Positions 31,085-42,934 of a DNA stretch of 64,000 nt are shown here, piece by piece. The stretch comes from Mesostigma viride (taxonomy: Eukaryota; Streptophyta; Mesostigmatophyceae; Mesostigmatales; Mesostigmataceae), in assembly GCA_009746045.1 (NCBI GenBank), contig RPFO01000312.1:2725279-2789278 (forward strand), in the 5' to 3' direction. Every line of letters begins with the position of its first letter. Position 1 is the first letter of the stretch. Made by a program: the position numbers and the translations under genes. A model generated the notes under the pieces. The model had not been told where the DNA came from. It searched no databases and saw only the letters and a program-made list of their open reading frames with translations.

Positions 31085-32540
31085 GTGGGTGCGCAACCTT
31101 TGATGTACCTGGATGCCAAACGCGGCCTGCCGGGATCTCACGCCACACTACAAAAGCTGTTCATGCGATCAGTGTCCAGATCTTGGCTCTCAGTTGCCGC
31201 CCTGAGCAACCCCGGCGTGCCCGCCCAGCCCCGCTATACCTGCGCGATGCCCGGGTGGTTGCCGCCCGGCTGGCGCTTACACTGAGGCCCGCCGCTGCGG
31301 GGAGGACCTGTACCCGTACCATGAGCGGCTTTCTCAAGCATATACTGCCGCACACGCGGAGGAGGTGGAGACACTGTTGCCGCAGAGATCAATCGCCACA
31401 CGGCAGCCAACCAGCACAAGGCGGCATGGCGGTCTCTCGACCGTCTCACCCGACGACGGGAAACGCAAACGGCTGACATCCCGGGCACCCCCAGCGAACG
31501 CCTTGATTTAGCTTCAATGGTTCAGCTCCCAGGCCCGGACTATTGGGGGCTCCTGGACCAGCGCCCCTCCCCGCTCGACCCCGCTGCCGCTGCACGCCCT
31601 AGCTGCGGCTAACCGCGGCGGATCGCCTATCGAGCCCCCGCATGCACGGCGCCCTGCGGCAGATCGATCGCCTATATTGATCCCCCTCAGGCGCCCACCC
31701 ACGAAACAGACTACTCAATGGTCCCACCGCTTTCGGCCCCCTCGTGGACGGCTCCCACGACAAGTGGACCCCTCGGGAATGGGCTGCTGCCATCTCCGTT
31801 GGCCCTCCGCAACGGTGCTGCATGCCATGAGTGGACAATATTTGGCACCAGAGGTGGTTAAGATGCCTGAGCTTGAGCCTTTCCTCCCGGTGGCGTTTGA
31901 AACCGGATTCATACGAGATAATCCCCCCGCCGATGTATTGGAAGACCTCTTTCCGTGTCATGCTCTACAAGGGCCGGTCTGCCCGCGGATACCGGCAACT
32001 ATACCGCGGCGTCTTCCTCCGAAGCTGCGAGCTGAATCGAAAGTCTTCCTGCTTATCGAACCGCATGCATGCGTGTCAGGCTGCCTTGATTCCCACCTAA
32101 GTGAGTCCCAGATGGGCTTCCATGTTGGTCGCAATTGTGTTACAGTATGGTCACCATGACCGCGCGCCGCCTGATCAAGGAAGTGGGCCGTCTGGCCCCC
32201 GGCCTCTTGCCATTGCTGTTGATCTTCGTGGATTACACCAAGCTAGCATTCGATACGTAGTACGGTCATATGGGACGCCCTGTGGGTGGTCCTCCACCAG
32301 TACTACTGGTGGCTGATCTACTTTGGCAAATTTCCACATCATTTGCGCCAATTTTTTTCCAGCTCAGTGCCGCAACGTGGTGTCTTTTCGGCTGGCAGTA
32401 CTTTCTGTGCCGACCCAGCCCGCGGGCTGTTGACTTTTTGCCGACCATTGCACCGTGCTGCGATATCTTGCATTTGTCTTTGCATTGTGTCAGTGCAGCT
32501 TGGACATTTGGAAGCATGTCCCGGCTGACGTGTACATGAC
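31085..32540 (+). pseudogene. Decayed LINE reverse transcriptase
   Basis: Broken frames hold reverse-transcriptase landmarks in the right order. FRVMLYKGRSARGYRQLYRG (from about 31,951) resembles the 'YKG....YR.I' block; SQMGFHVGRNCVT (about 32,106-32,144) resembles 'QAGFR.GR'; and LPLLLIFVDYTKLAFDT (about 32,209-32,259) resembles the 'FVDY.KAFD' block with the catalytic Asp. Several frameshifts and stops separate them, so the element is inactive. The region upstream (31,290-31,480) has the Ala/Arg-rich look of LINE linker sequence. Confidence 0.65.
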
Positions 32541-33000
32541 TGACATGACCAGCATTGGTAGTAGCTCCATTGAGGGTGTACGTGATTCCTCGCGTTGAAT
32601 GGCGGGAGAGCGATCGCAGCAGTGGTGCTTACAATTAACTGGACACTCCTGGCCGCTAGGAACAATTGCTGCCCTACTCACGCAAGGTTGTTTTCAGCTT
32701 AATTGTCTAGGTCTTTATGAACTTCAGCCAGCCATAATTTCTAATGTCGCGGCTGCACTTATCTACCTCCATTCATTTCCATCATTCTGAACGACTCTAC
32801 ATACAAACTTGGATAAGTTAACAGCAGGCTCGAGCTATACCATGGCCCAGATTCTTCCAGGTTTCCGGCCTGCTTTGGTTGACTCTTTGATAGATTAATG
32901 TCTCACTTTCAAACTAATTGGTTCTCTCATCAATAAACTTCAGGCCTACATTCGCTGTCTCATTGATAAATAATGCTCATCCCTGTACATCCAGCCTTAG
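32541..33000. other. Non-coding stretch
   Basis: Between LINE remnant and the LRR gene. No gene recognised. Confidence 0.4.
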
Positions 33001-33148
33001 ACTGCCATAGTATGAATAATGCCCGTCCCTCTAAATCCAACCCATAGACTGACACATTATAAACAATGCTCATCCCTGAAGATATCCAGCCACGGATTCC
33101 AAAACTATAAGAATCGTTCGTCCCTGAAGATCCAACCCATGGGCTGGC
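32945..33148 (-). repeat. Degenerate 45-65-bp repeats of the LRR gene's 3' end
   Basis: On the minus strand the coding end (ccatgggttggatcttcagggacgaa.., stop at 33,105) is followed by three diverged copies. On the plus strand they appear as 'aatgctcatccctgaagatatccagcc' (33,065), 'aatgcccgtccctctaaatccaaccc' (33,018) and 'aatgctcatccctgtacatccagcc' (32,970). Each carries the same phrase as the last codons of the gene. Confidence 0.75.
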
Positions 33149-34941
33149 AGCTGCGGCTTTGCAGTAGCGTGTAGCTTCCCTCCGTCACCCCCGCGCAGTC
33201 CTCCACGCCACACACCTCCAGCTGGCCGCAACCAGCCACGACCGCCGCGACGCCGACATCTGTCACACCGCCACAGCTCGCCACGTGGAGCTTGCGCAGC
33301 CGCGCGCATGCACCTCCGACCGCCTCCAATCCGGCATCCGTTACCCTGCTCTCACACAGGCATAATTCTTGCATCTGCGCTCCCCGCTCGCGCACCAATC
33401 GAATGATCGCCTCGTCGGAGAGCATGCGGCACCTCTTGGCACGCAAGACCTGGAAATGGGGGCAGCCGCGCCCGATGGCCGCTAGGGCGTCGTCCATGTC
33501 GAATTGGCAGTTCTCCACGCTCAGGCTCTCCAGCGCAGGACAATGTTGTGCGACCGCCAGTAGTGACTGGGCGGTTATACCTGTGTAGCCAAGATGAAAC
33601 CGGCGCAGCTGGCGGCAGTGCGCGGCGATAGCGACCACGCTGGCGTCCGTCACCTGGGTCCCTGACAGCTTGAGCGCGCGCAGGCCGGGCGGGCCATGCC
33701 TCGCAAGGGGCGCGACACCGCCGTCCGTCACGCTGTAGCACCAGCTGAGGTAAAGCTCGCGGAGGGCTCGGCAGTGCCGTACGATTGCCTGGACCGCCCG
33801 GTCGGTCATGTCCGCCGAACGGCTCAGGTTCAAGTGCTGGAGCTGGCCCCAGTGCCCCGCCATGGCTAAGATGGGTTCGGAACGCAGTTGCTGCCCAGCA
33901 TAGGGGGCGCGGAGGTAGGCGAGCTGTGTGCATCTGCGGGCGAGGACGCTCAGGCTGGCCTCTGTTATGCCACGTGACGAGCAGCCATCGCCCGCGCCGA
34001 TGTCTAGTCGCCGCAACGAGGGGCAGTTTTCCGCGACCGCCAGCATTCCCTCGTCACCGATGGACCGGCATCCTTCCAGCCCCAGGTGTTCCAGCCGGTC
34101 CTTGCAGCGGCGAGCAAGCAGGGAGAGACTGGCATCCGTCATGCCGACACAAAACGCGGCGTCCAGGTGGCGCAATTCGGCGCAATGGTTCGCGATGGCG
34201 GTGATGCCGGCATCCGTGACGCTGGTCTTGCAGAGATCTATGCGTTGCAGCTGCCGGCAGCCCTTGACGAGCTGCCTTATGCCAGCATCTGTGATGTCCG
34301 TGCAGCAGGACAGATTGACCCGTCGGAGTCGAGGGCAATATTCTGCCAGGACGTCCATACTGGAGTCACGGAGGTCAGAGCCGCTGGCGTCCAGGATCTC
34401 CAAGCCCCTGCAGGATGAAGCCACCAGGGCAAAGGGTACCCCTTGCAAATCGGTGCACCCTGCCACGTTCAGGTAACGGAGGTGCTTGCAATGGCCGAGT
34501 TTCCACAAGCCCAGCCTCGATGCCACGTAGCTCCCGTTCTTGCTGCGAGGCCCATAATCCAACATCATGCGCCGCTTCAGCCAGCTTAGCTCGTGCTCGG
34601 TCCGAGACCACAGCGACAGTGCCTGCAACTTGGGGCATTTGCCGATGAGCCAGTCCATTCCTCCCTTCCTGCGCGCCACGTCAGCGATATCCTCCCAGAC
34701 AAAGGTCGCATGTGTCTCTCAAGGACTCGTCCACGGCGGACAGAAAATCCCGGCAGGCTCTGCGAAGCTGTACGCGCTCCAAAATGGGAAGGCATCCCAT
34801 GATTTGGGAGCCGACTCCTGAAACAGCCATCACCTGCTGAAGGGTGGCACTTTCCGATGGCTGCGATTTCATTGTGGTCGAAGTCGGTGCTTGATTGAGA
34901 GAACGGCGAAAGGCAGAGGTCGGCCAAATTTCTTTGCCCAC
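33105..34941 (-). CDS. LRR protein, AMN1/FBXL-type repeats, with N-terminal frameshift
   Basis: The main frame (34,679 to 33,105, 524 codons from a GTG) encodes about 17 cysteine-type leucine-rich repeats of the form 'C..L..L.L..C..ITDAGI', as in AMN1 and FBXL proteins. A second frame just upstream (34,941 to 34,681) encodes MGKEIWPTSAFRRSLNQAPT and QIMGCLPILERVQLRRACRD, FLSAVDESLRD, an F-box-like helical start matching the first residues of the paralogue at 38,131. The frames differ by one base near 34,695: the paralogue's 'DESLQ..ELFGEDVA' corresponds to DESLRDTCDLCL in one frame and EDIADVARRKGG in the other. So the gene is a frameshifted pseudogene, or the assembly has one extra base. Substrate-recognition subunit of an SCF ubiquitin ligase is the usual role for such proteins; that is inference here. 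Confidence 0.75.
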
Positions 34942-37734
34942 TCCCAGACTAGGCGCTTCTCGGGCTTCTAGACCCCCTGGGTGAAAGCTTGTTAAACTTT
35001 ATCTTACATATAAATGGCAGACGATTGTCTTTGAAGATCGCACACGTTAGTAGTAGATGCAACCCACGCTTGTCTAAGCCAGCCCTATCGTTTTCGCCAC
35101 TTTCACCGTAAATGCAAATTTTTGTGTAATTGGGTATTTTTGTTGTCCAGATCCGCGAATGCAAAATCAATCTGCGTAACAAATTCCAGTTACAACCGAG
35201 GATGGCGACTAATTGGCGAGTAGTCTTGAGGAATGAGGATGCAGGCCGCGTCATCAGCACGTGCGGGCAGAGTGGTTGCGTCATCAGCACGTGCGGCCAG
35301 AGTGGACCCCAGATCAAAACCTCGCACCCCGGCCACAGGAAGTATACGGTACCGGAGATATTTTGGCGGCAAAATCTGGCGCGGGACTGATTCCCAACAA
35401 ATCGTTGTTGTTGTTGTTGATTCCCGGCCGGACATGGCTACTGAGATTTTGAAACGGCCGAGGGCCTTGAATAGACTGACACCACAGACAAAGCTACTAC
35501 ATAGGCGACAGTTGCATCATCGGAGATGACCAACAAACTGAGTTGAGTTGAGTTGAAGGCGTGCACAGTGAGTGCCACAATCTGATGTTCGTTCTTCTGA
35601 AAATGGCTCCGCCGACCTGCCGCCGACGAAAGTTTTAACGTGAACGTTACAACGCACGTTACTTGATAGTAGTAGTAGTAGTAGTTGTTGTTGTTGTTGT
35701 TGCCCACGCCGCACCTGGGCAGCAGAGATTTGGAAAACGGCCGAGGGCCAAGTTACTTGATAGAATTTGCTGCCAATGGATTCGTGATGGGCGGTAGATG
35801 TAGAGTACCCTCCAACCCCGTCCAACCCGAAAAATAAACTACATCCAGTATTGCTGGCGCGTCGACGCGCCTTGCCACTCGCCAAAATTTCCCGCGTTTT
35901 TAGGTAGCTCAGGTCAGTCAGTTGGATCCCACGCTTTACGCAGTAACCCTGCACATGAGCAGATTAGCGAACAGCGGATAGCGTTGAGCTGTGTTTTGCC
36001 TCCATGATTTATGATTCCTTCGGTGCTGACATAAATAAATCTCCGAACCCATTTCTGGAAAACATTCCTAAAACATCGGTTTGGTACTATTGCTAGGCTG
36101 GTTAACGATTTGCTTGTGGCGCTGTCCAGCGGCCACCAACTTCTTTCTCGGAATTTTGTCGGCGATACTCCCGCTGTATTGCCTCCTGTCACACCATCCA
36201 AGGCTCCCATACCTACTCAAGGCTGATCATAGCTTACGACAGCACAATTGGAGTACAAGGCCACTTCGCCAGAAGGCCTTTAATGCCGTGCGTACTGGCA
36301 TAACACTCCTGGTAAGATTTTCACAAATTTCATTCTTCCTTGATCTGCGAGGTTGTTAGAATTGAGATACTAACTTTTGGAACTTTGTTGCTCTTACTGT
36401 AATTAGGTTACCCCTAGTCAGCTTCCCTGCACCGAAGGTCCTTGCCCTTGGAAGGCCAACGGGTTTTTTTTTAGGCCTGACATGGTTGCAAGCATTCTGG
36501 CCAGGCAGCTGCCTCTCGTTCTGCGTGCCGCAGCGCGCCCGCGTCGTCGTGCCATGGTTGTCTGGTATTCGGGTTGTCTTTCTTAACCAGCTTATTTGAC
36601 ATGCACGGTATAGTAACACGCAGCCAGTAACTGCCTCCCTTCGTGAAACAGGATCAATGTTTAGCAACCCTCCACTGACTTCTTCTTGAATCCTCAACAA
36701 TTGTCATGAGTCTTAGAACTAGGTCTAAAGCTTCAGCCCAAATGCTCCAAGTAACTTCGCCTTTAATGGGCAGCTTCCAGTCCCCGGTTGTAGAAAAGGC
36801 CTTTGTAGCGAACTCTTTAACTGAACTCGTACCCAGCCATCGCCCAGCGTCCCTTTACTTGTATTACATATACGAGTATTATATTTGCTTGCAACATACA
36901 TGTGGGTACGTTGCCAACATTGTAGGTCATCCTTTTTTACAGTAACAAGGACAGCTACCTGCCCTGCTGGTGTTAATGCCACTAAATAGGTAAAATTTCT
37001 TCCGCTTTGCGTTTCGGGGGTGGGGTGGGGGGGGCGGGAGGGCCGGGGTTAAGACGTGGGTTGCAAGGAAATTCCTGTGAGTATATAATGCAATAATACC
37101 TACAGGTACCATGGCTTTGCACGAAGTAGGCATGCTCACCCATTCAATGCTAGCATGGTTGAAGCTATTCAGCGTCAAGGTGGAAGCTATATCAGATTTC
37201 AACTGTCAGAGCTTCTCTCCGTGAACTAACAACAGTGTCGTGCTGCCCTGCTGCACCCTGTTTCCGTGGCTGTTTCCTTTCTGCCGGATCGCCTTGGCTG
37301 ATCCTCACGGCCAAACCTCGGCCGTGCCTCCTGATTGTGTCTATTCATGGCACATCATCGCATCTGGGCACACGTCATCGCCTCGTGGCTGGCGCCACTA
37401 ATGGCATTAATTGGAGCTGATGGCATGATACGGATCCATGACATGGGATCGGAATCCGCCGACGTCGTTGATGACATCGATCCCTCGGCACCGATGGGGA
37501 CATCCACCAAAACGCAGCCAAAGGAAAGGCGACCGCCGTCAGAGGAAATGGGGCTCGATTCGGCACCTCTGGCACCATACACGCCGCATGCTCGTGGGGG
37601 CCTGTCCGTGATGATATGGAGTGGAGTGCACCACTGGACATGACAGGATGATATTGGACTGGAGCGCGACAGCATAACTAACGATCGACAACCAAACAAC
37701 GCAGAAGCAACTTCAGACTTCTACCCGTATACCG
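34942..37734. other. Intergenic region between LRR genes
   Basis: Holds a 29-bp direct repeat (35,250-35,310, phrase cgtcatcagcacgtgcgg), (GTT)n and (AGT)n trinucleotide runs at about 35,402 and 35,668-35,702, and a duplicated phrase aacggccgagggcc (35,453 and 35,737). Short open frames (for example at 36,081 and 37,335) have no recognisable domain. As the space between two divergent genes it should contain both promoters; I see no clear TATA box. Confidence 0.4.
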
Positions 37735-38130
37735 GTGGGCTCGTGTGGTGGGGACCGCTTCGTTTCTGCTGACTCACGCATCGTTCCCTATTTCCTGCCA
37801 GATCTAAGGAGGGTGATATGGCTCAGACCGGCGTATAACAGGGAGCCTCCTTGTCCACGTGTCCAGTGCACCCCTGTCCAGTCTGCCTCGATCGGCTCCC
37901 CACCGATCGGCTCCCTTCTCAAGGCTGGAAACCAGCCATCTTTATGGGTTGGTTGCGTTGCTGAGCTACATGTCCTGGTTGCTGGTCATTTGAGGTACAT
38001 CATCTCCCCGCCAGACTCCCTTCTCGGCACTGACACTTGTCCAGCATCCTTGTCCAGCATCCTCTTCAAGTTTCGAAACCAGCCGTCGAGCTGGACATCC
38101 TACTATCAAGTTCTGATATCCAACCATCTC

Positions 38131-39933
38131 ATGGGGAAATCGTTATCAGAACGAAAAGGGGTTGCCCTGCGAGGCCGTACAAACCTTATAACCAACTACT
38201 TCACGAGAGACCCCCAGTCGTCCGATCGGCTCACACTGGACCACCTGATGGCCATCCCTGGGATCGGCGCCCAGCTGATGGCCACGTTCTCCATCCCCAA
38301 CCGCGTGCGGCTGCGGCGGGCGTGCCATTCTTTTCTCGCCGCGGCCGACGAATCCCTCCAGGGTGTGACCGAACTGTTTGGTGAGGACGTGGCCGGGGCA
38401 GGGTGCAGTCCCGGCAAGAAAGGGCTGGCTTGGCTGCTGCGCAAGTGCCCAAACTTGACAACGATCTGCGTGGCTTCTCGGGCGGATCACGAGGAGCCCT
38501 GGCAGGAGAGGGACCGATGGGCCCTCGCCTGGCCCACGACCAGGCATTATCGTATCATGGCTGGCGTGGTTCCCCTGCATCAGATCGCCCGGCGGTTCCA
38601 GGGACTGAAGCACCTCAACGTGGCCGGCTGTCTGGACGTGACGGATGCCGCATTGATCGCGGTCGCGCGCGCCTGCAAGGGCCTGGAAGCGCTGGATGTG
38701 TCGATGACGATGATCGGCGACCCGGCCATCCACGCGGTGGCCAAGTCCTGCAGGGGCCTGCGTCATCTGGCCATCCATAATTGTATGGGGTTGAACAACG
38801 GCACCATGTTGGTGGCGGAAATGTGCGGGCAGCTGGAGGTACTGTACGCTGATGGCATCATCCTGGGTGACCGCTGCGCGGAACTTCTCGCGTGCAACTG
38901 CCCGCGCCTGCGCCGCCTCACGGTGTCGCAGTTCCTGACGGATGCGGGCGTGAGCCAGGTGGCGGCGTGCTGTCCCCTGCTGGAGCACCTGGGCGTGCAG
39001 GATTGCAAGCTCGTGACAAGTGCAAGCATGAAGCGAATCGCGGCCGGCTGCCCCCGGCTCCAGCGGTTGGATGCGTCGACCTCAGGAGTGACAGATGATG
39101 GCATTTGCGAGTTAGCAAGGTGCTGCAGGGGGCTGCGCCGACTCGACGTGGCGGCGACCGCTGTTAGCGATGTGAGCGTCCTCGCGGTAGCGAACCATTG
39201 TCCCCAGCTGGAGTACCTTGACGTGGCCCAGTGCAATGAGGTTACAGACGCCAGCATCGTGGAGCTTGCACGGAACTGCAAGTGGTTGCGCCACCTGTCC
39301 ATCGCCAAGTGCACGTTAGTGACGGACGCTGGCATCTGTCAGGTGGCCCAGAGTTGCCCGGGACTGCGCCACCTGTCGATCAGGCAGGTGGGCAGGACGT
39401 CGGCATGCATTGATGCCATTGCCGCAAACTGTCGTGAGCTACGGTACTTTGACATGGCTGGCTGCCGCAGTGGGGGCATGAGCGTGGCGACACTGGCCGA
39501 GGGGTGCAGCAAGCTCGAGCATCTGGACGTGTCATGGCTATATATTGTCACGCAGCAGGGACTCGCCGCGGTCGTGCAGCACTGCACGCAGCTCCGCATT
39601 TTCGAGGCTACTGATAATGTCTTAGGGAATAGGAACCTCGCATGGCTGATCAAGGAGCTAGGGCCGCGGCTGCGTGTGCTTGACTTGTCTTATAATCTGG
39701 TCACGGATGCGACGATCGAGCTGGTGGCCCGGCATTGCAGTGGCCTGCGGGAGCTGACACTGCGTGGCTGCCGTGACGTGACGGACAAGAGCATGAAGTC
39801 ACTCATGAGGGGCTGCGTGGACCTGCGTCGCCTGGTGCTAGAAGGGTGCCGCGTGACCACTGATGGGATCGAGGCGCTTGATGATGGCAGGTGCAGCATT
39901 TACTGGGATGATAACCCGGTGTTAATTCGTTAA
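38131..39933 (+). CDS. LRR protein, AMN1/FBXL-type cysteine-containing repeats (600 aa)
   Basis: I chose the ATG at 38,131 (MGKSLSERKGVALRG) because the paralogue also starts MGK; the open frame extends upstream to 37,735 without ATG-supported similarity. An F-box-like N-terminal segment (LDHLMAIPGIGAQLMATFSI, PNRVRLRRACHSFLAAADES) is followed by about 17 LRRs, for example LKHLNVAGCLDVTDAALIAV, LEYLDVAQCNEVTDASIVEL and LRELTLRGCRDVTDKSMKSL. These repeats form a horseshoe that usually binds a target protein for ubiquitination by an SCF complex; the F-box assignment is tentative. Single exon, intact. It lies head-to-head with its frameshifted paralogue. Confidence 0.85.
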   Translation: MGKSLSERKGVALRGRTNLITNYFTRDPQSSDRLTLDHLMAIPGIGAQLMATFSIPNRVRLRRACHSFLAAADESLQGVTELFGEDVAGAGCSPGKKGLAWLLRKCPNLTTICVASRADHEEPWQERDRWALAWPTTRHYRIMAGVVPLHQIARRFQGLKHLNVAGCLDVTDAALIAVARACKGLEALDVSMTMIGDPAIHAVAKSCRGLRHLAIHNCMGLNNGTMLVAEMCGQLEVLYADGIILGDRCAELLACNCPRLRRLTVSQFLTDAGVSQVAACCPLLEHLGVQDCKLVTSASMKRIAAGCPRLQRLDASTSGVTDDGICELARCCRGLRRLDVAATAVSDVSVLAVANHCPQLEYLDVAQCNEVTDASIVELARNCKWLRHLSIAKCTLVTDAGICQVAQSCPGLRHLSIRQVGRTSACIDAIAANCRELRYFDMAGCRSGGMSVATLAEGCSKLEHLDVSWLYIVTQQGLAAVVQHCTQLRIFEATDNVLGNRNLAWLIKELGPRLRVLDLSYNLVTDATIELVARHCSGLRELTLRGCRDVTDKSMKSLMRGCVDLRRLVLEGCRVTTDGIEALDDGRCSIYWDDNPVLIR

Positions 39934-40264
39934 TAATAAGCACGTAGACTGCGTCACGCGTGAGCTTGTATCAGGCGTGAGCATACATCAATGATGTGGA
40001 GCTGGAGTCATGGAGATAGCTAGACCGGCATCATATATAACTAGGCATTGATATTTGTTTCAGTTTTTGCTGGTACTCGTACATGTTGGAGCCTTGAAGG
40101 GGAGGTGTGACATCATGTGCAGTTGATAGTGAAAGTTGGGGTAAACAAGTTGGGGAAGAAACAAAGAAGATTACAAGACTATTCAATGTGCTGAATATCA
40201 GAGAGACAACCAGCGCATGACGTCAATATTTGAATACCTGAAACTAGATGTTGATTCAACACAT
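39934..40264. other. Region 3' of the LRR gene
   Basis: Non-coding; no repeat or gene seen before the transposon end at 40,265. Confidence 0.4.
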
Positions 40265-42015
40265 ATTAACCCGTGTTTTTTTACAACGCGATGTATCGCG
40301 TTGTAGGGTTAGAACGCGATGTATCGCGTTGTAATCTGACACGTGGCAGGCACAGTAGATACGAGATTTTCGGTCTGAAACTCGGTGGACGGCCTCCTTA
40401 CATCCCGTAGAACTCAAGAAAAAATCCTGGTATTTTTTGGATTTTTTTTGTGACAGCTGCAAACAAATATGTACCACTGAAATCAGGCATTTTCGCGGGA
40501 CGAAGGTGAAGACGACGGCGATGGCGGCAGGTAGATCTCGCCAGTTTTCGCGCGAATTTCAGTGGCTGTTGGGTGTCACGACCATGATGATGCGTTCAAA
40601 GGTTGATAATTAGGTTTCTACGAGTTTGTTGAGGTACTGGGGCAAAGGAAACGTAGATTTTTCCAGTTTCTCACCCAACTTTCATGCGGAAACCCCGGAA
40701 ACCGGCATACATATTATTACGTCAAGACTCGGGTCTGCTGCGGCACCATGCTTGGTATTTCCATGGTGTTTCGACTTCTTAACACATGTTTATTCATTCC
40801 GAACGCCCGGACGCTCGGCTAAACCGAGATTTGTGCAGACTTTTATTGGGTAGCTCCGGGCATGATGGTGCCTGCAAATAGCGGAAGGCGTGACCGTGGC
40901 TATTGCTACGGTATGCTGTATTTTCCTGGAAATGGCCTCTGCCACCGGCTCAATAGTGCTTGCAGGCGTAAGTATATCGTGTTTCTACCTAGTTTCTGCC
41001 AGTTTTCCACTTAAATTTCTACCGACCTCTGCCCAGCCTCTCTAAGACCGCCATCCTACTCGACGTTGCTTGCATGTCAGCCATAGCAGGTTGCAGTTGT
41101 GCAGTATTTAGGTGCTGTATACGTCGTCAAGCCGTGAATATATCGTGAGGATTGGATATTGATGGTTTATACTGCGTTGATTGTGCAAGAAGATCAGCTA
41201 GGTGCCCATAATCATGATGTATAATCATGTGTTGTTAGCATCTTGCCACCATTTGCTAGCATGCATTCCAGCGTCATCACTTTGCCTGCATGTAAGCTCA
41301 TGGATCACTCAACCTATCCAAGCCTTGCATTACACGTGCCTCTTTCTTTCAGGATTGCACACGTTATGGAATGAAAACCCAGTGCCTCCCTTCCCACGAG
41401 GCATGTGCTCAACACGTTGTGAGAGTGGATGATGCTTTGGCTATGGCTGCCTGATTCAGTCATATAATGTCATCCAGTCATGATGTTGATGCATGTTTGA
41501 TGCTGTATAACTTATACAACTCCTATTTTCAACGTGTTGACCCTCCTAGCTCATGATATCCCCGTTTATGGGGCTCGTGTCGTTGTGTCATGTTGTGAAG
41601 GGCTCTCATTTTTCCCACTGCGTTGTACTGCGTTGTAATTGTAATGCTAATAAAAAATAGCTCCAGTGGCCCAATGGGCCTGAGTTTTGTTTCACAGAGC
41701 CTGCATATGTTGCCCATAGCTCGTGCAAGAAGCCAGATTTTTTTCATGAACCATTTGCGAATAAGCACATGACTTGTGACCTAGGGTCAACAAATCGCGG
41801 TCATGGTCAGACCCCCCTGTATTCAAACCAGTGTATCTCTCTAATGAATTAGCATTTTGTAGGTCTGAGTAGCTCAAAAAATCCTTTGATTTATGGGCTT
41901 TCAGGAAAGTATACACATGACTATGAAAAAAAATTTTCCCTAGATGTTATGACGTGTTCTATAAATAGCTTACAACGCAGTATATCGCGTTCTAAAAAAA
42001 AAAACACGGGTTAAT
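40265..42015. mobile_element. 1.75-kb DNA transposon with TIRs and palindromic end motifs
   Basis: The left end attaacccgtg followed by a T-run and the right end, an A-run followed by cacgggttaat, are inverted copies. Just inside them is the 22-bp palindrome acaacgcgatgtatcgcgttgt, present twice on the left (40,283 and 40,313, the latter imperfect at its start) and once, degenerate, on the right (about 41,972). No transposase or other ORF is visible inside. Non-autonomous; superfamily unknown. The outermost AT may be the target duplication. Confidence 0.7.
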
Positions 42016-42640
42016 GAATCAATTACTAATGGGGCTTGAGGTCAGCAAGAAGACAGAGGCCCTGGCGGTTGGGCTCACCCACTCACCGCCACCCCTCTAT
42101 CTCCTCGACGGCTCTCGAGTCCTGTATCGGGACCGCGTCAAGCTGCTGGGCAGCCTGCTCCCCAGCTGCGAGGTTGATGTGGACCATCGCATCTCCCTCG
42201 CCTGGCACGCTTTACGCCAGTACCGGCCCTGTGGCGCAAGCCCCTGGGCAAGATCGAGAAACAGGACCTGTTCAAGGTCGACTCGTCCTTCCTGTTCTCA
42301 CGTATGGGGCCGAGACGTGGACCCTCACCGCCGACCTGGCCCGCAATTAAGCTGGACGGCGCGGTCACCAACATGCTGCGTTCCATTTTCAGCGTAGGAT
42401 ATGCTGCTCATGTCCGCAATGAGGACCTGTACCAGGGCATGCCATACATCACCAGCACCATTAAGCAGCGGCGCCTGCAGCTAGTTGGGCACCTAGCTCG
42501 CACCAACCAGGTAGACACCTCACGTGGCCCCCCCGCAGGCCTGCGACCAGCTCAGCCTGGCCGGCACCTCCTGACGTGGGCCGGGCCCCGCCTGATGTTA
42601 GACGCCGCAAGGCCCGCACCTTCAAAGAACAGCTAATTAA
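42016..42640 (+). pseudogene. LINE 3' fragment (C-terminal part of reverse transcriptase)
   Basis: Three broken frames in order encode MGLEVSKKTEALAVGLTHSP (the 'GL.VN..KTE' block), VKLLGSLLPSCEVDVDHRIS (the 'LGS' block), YGAETWTLTADLARN and then LRSIFSVGYAAHVRNEDLYQ with IKQRRLQLVGHLAR ('R...L..GH..R'). These are the thumb and C-terminal motifs of non-LTR retrotransposons. The tail is a (taat)n run at 42,633-42,652. It begins right at the edge of the preceding DNA transposon. Confidence 0.75.
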
Positions 42641-42930
42641 TTAATTAATTAAACACGTGCTCCCGTTGGGGAGTCACGGAGCACCGAAGTGCTTTTAATC
42701 CCTGTGTGTGCACTACAGGAGAAAGGGCAGAGACCCCCCGGCAGTCTCCTTCATGCCAAAGGCATGCCACAGCTGCATTCGGGCGCGCTAGCTAAAAGGA
42801 CAGGCTACCGATCCAGCAAACTGTGGGTGCAATAAGACCCATGTAAGCGTGGCATAACAAGTAGCGTGGGCAAGTAATCTGAACACACTATACTTTTCGT
42901 CCGAGGGTGGTAAAAAGGATCCGAGGCGTA
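42641..42930. other. LINE tail and unique sequence
   Basis: Contains ctcccgttggggagtcacggagcacc (42,660), similar to ctccgttgggagtcaatggagcac at 51,529, so probably part of a shared element tail. No gene. Confidence 0.4.
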
Positions 42931-42934
42931 AATT

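Noticed and set aside
37335-37643. Small gene at 37,335
   Set aside because: 102 codons without a domain, splice context or similarity to neighbours; likely chance.
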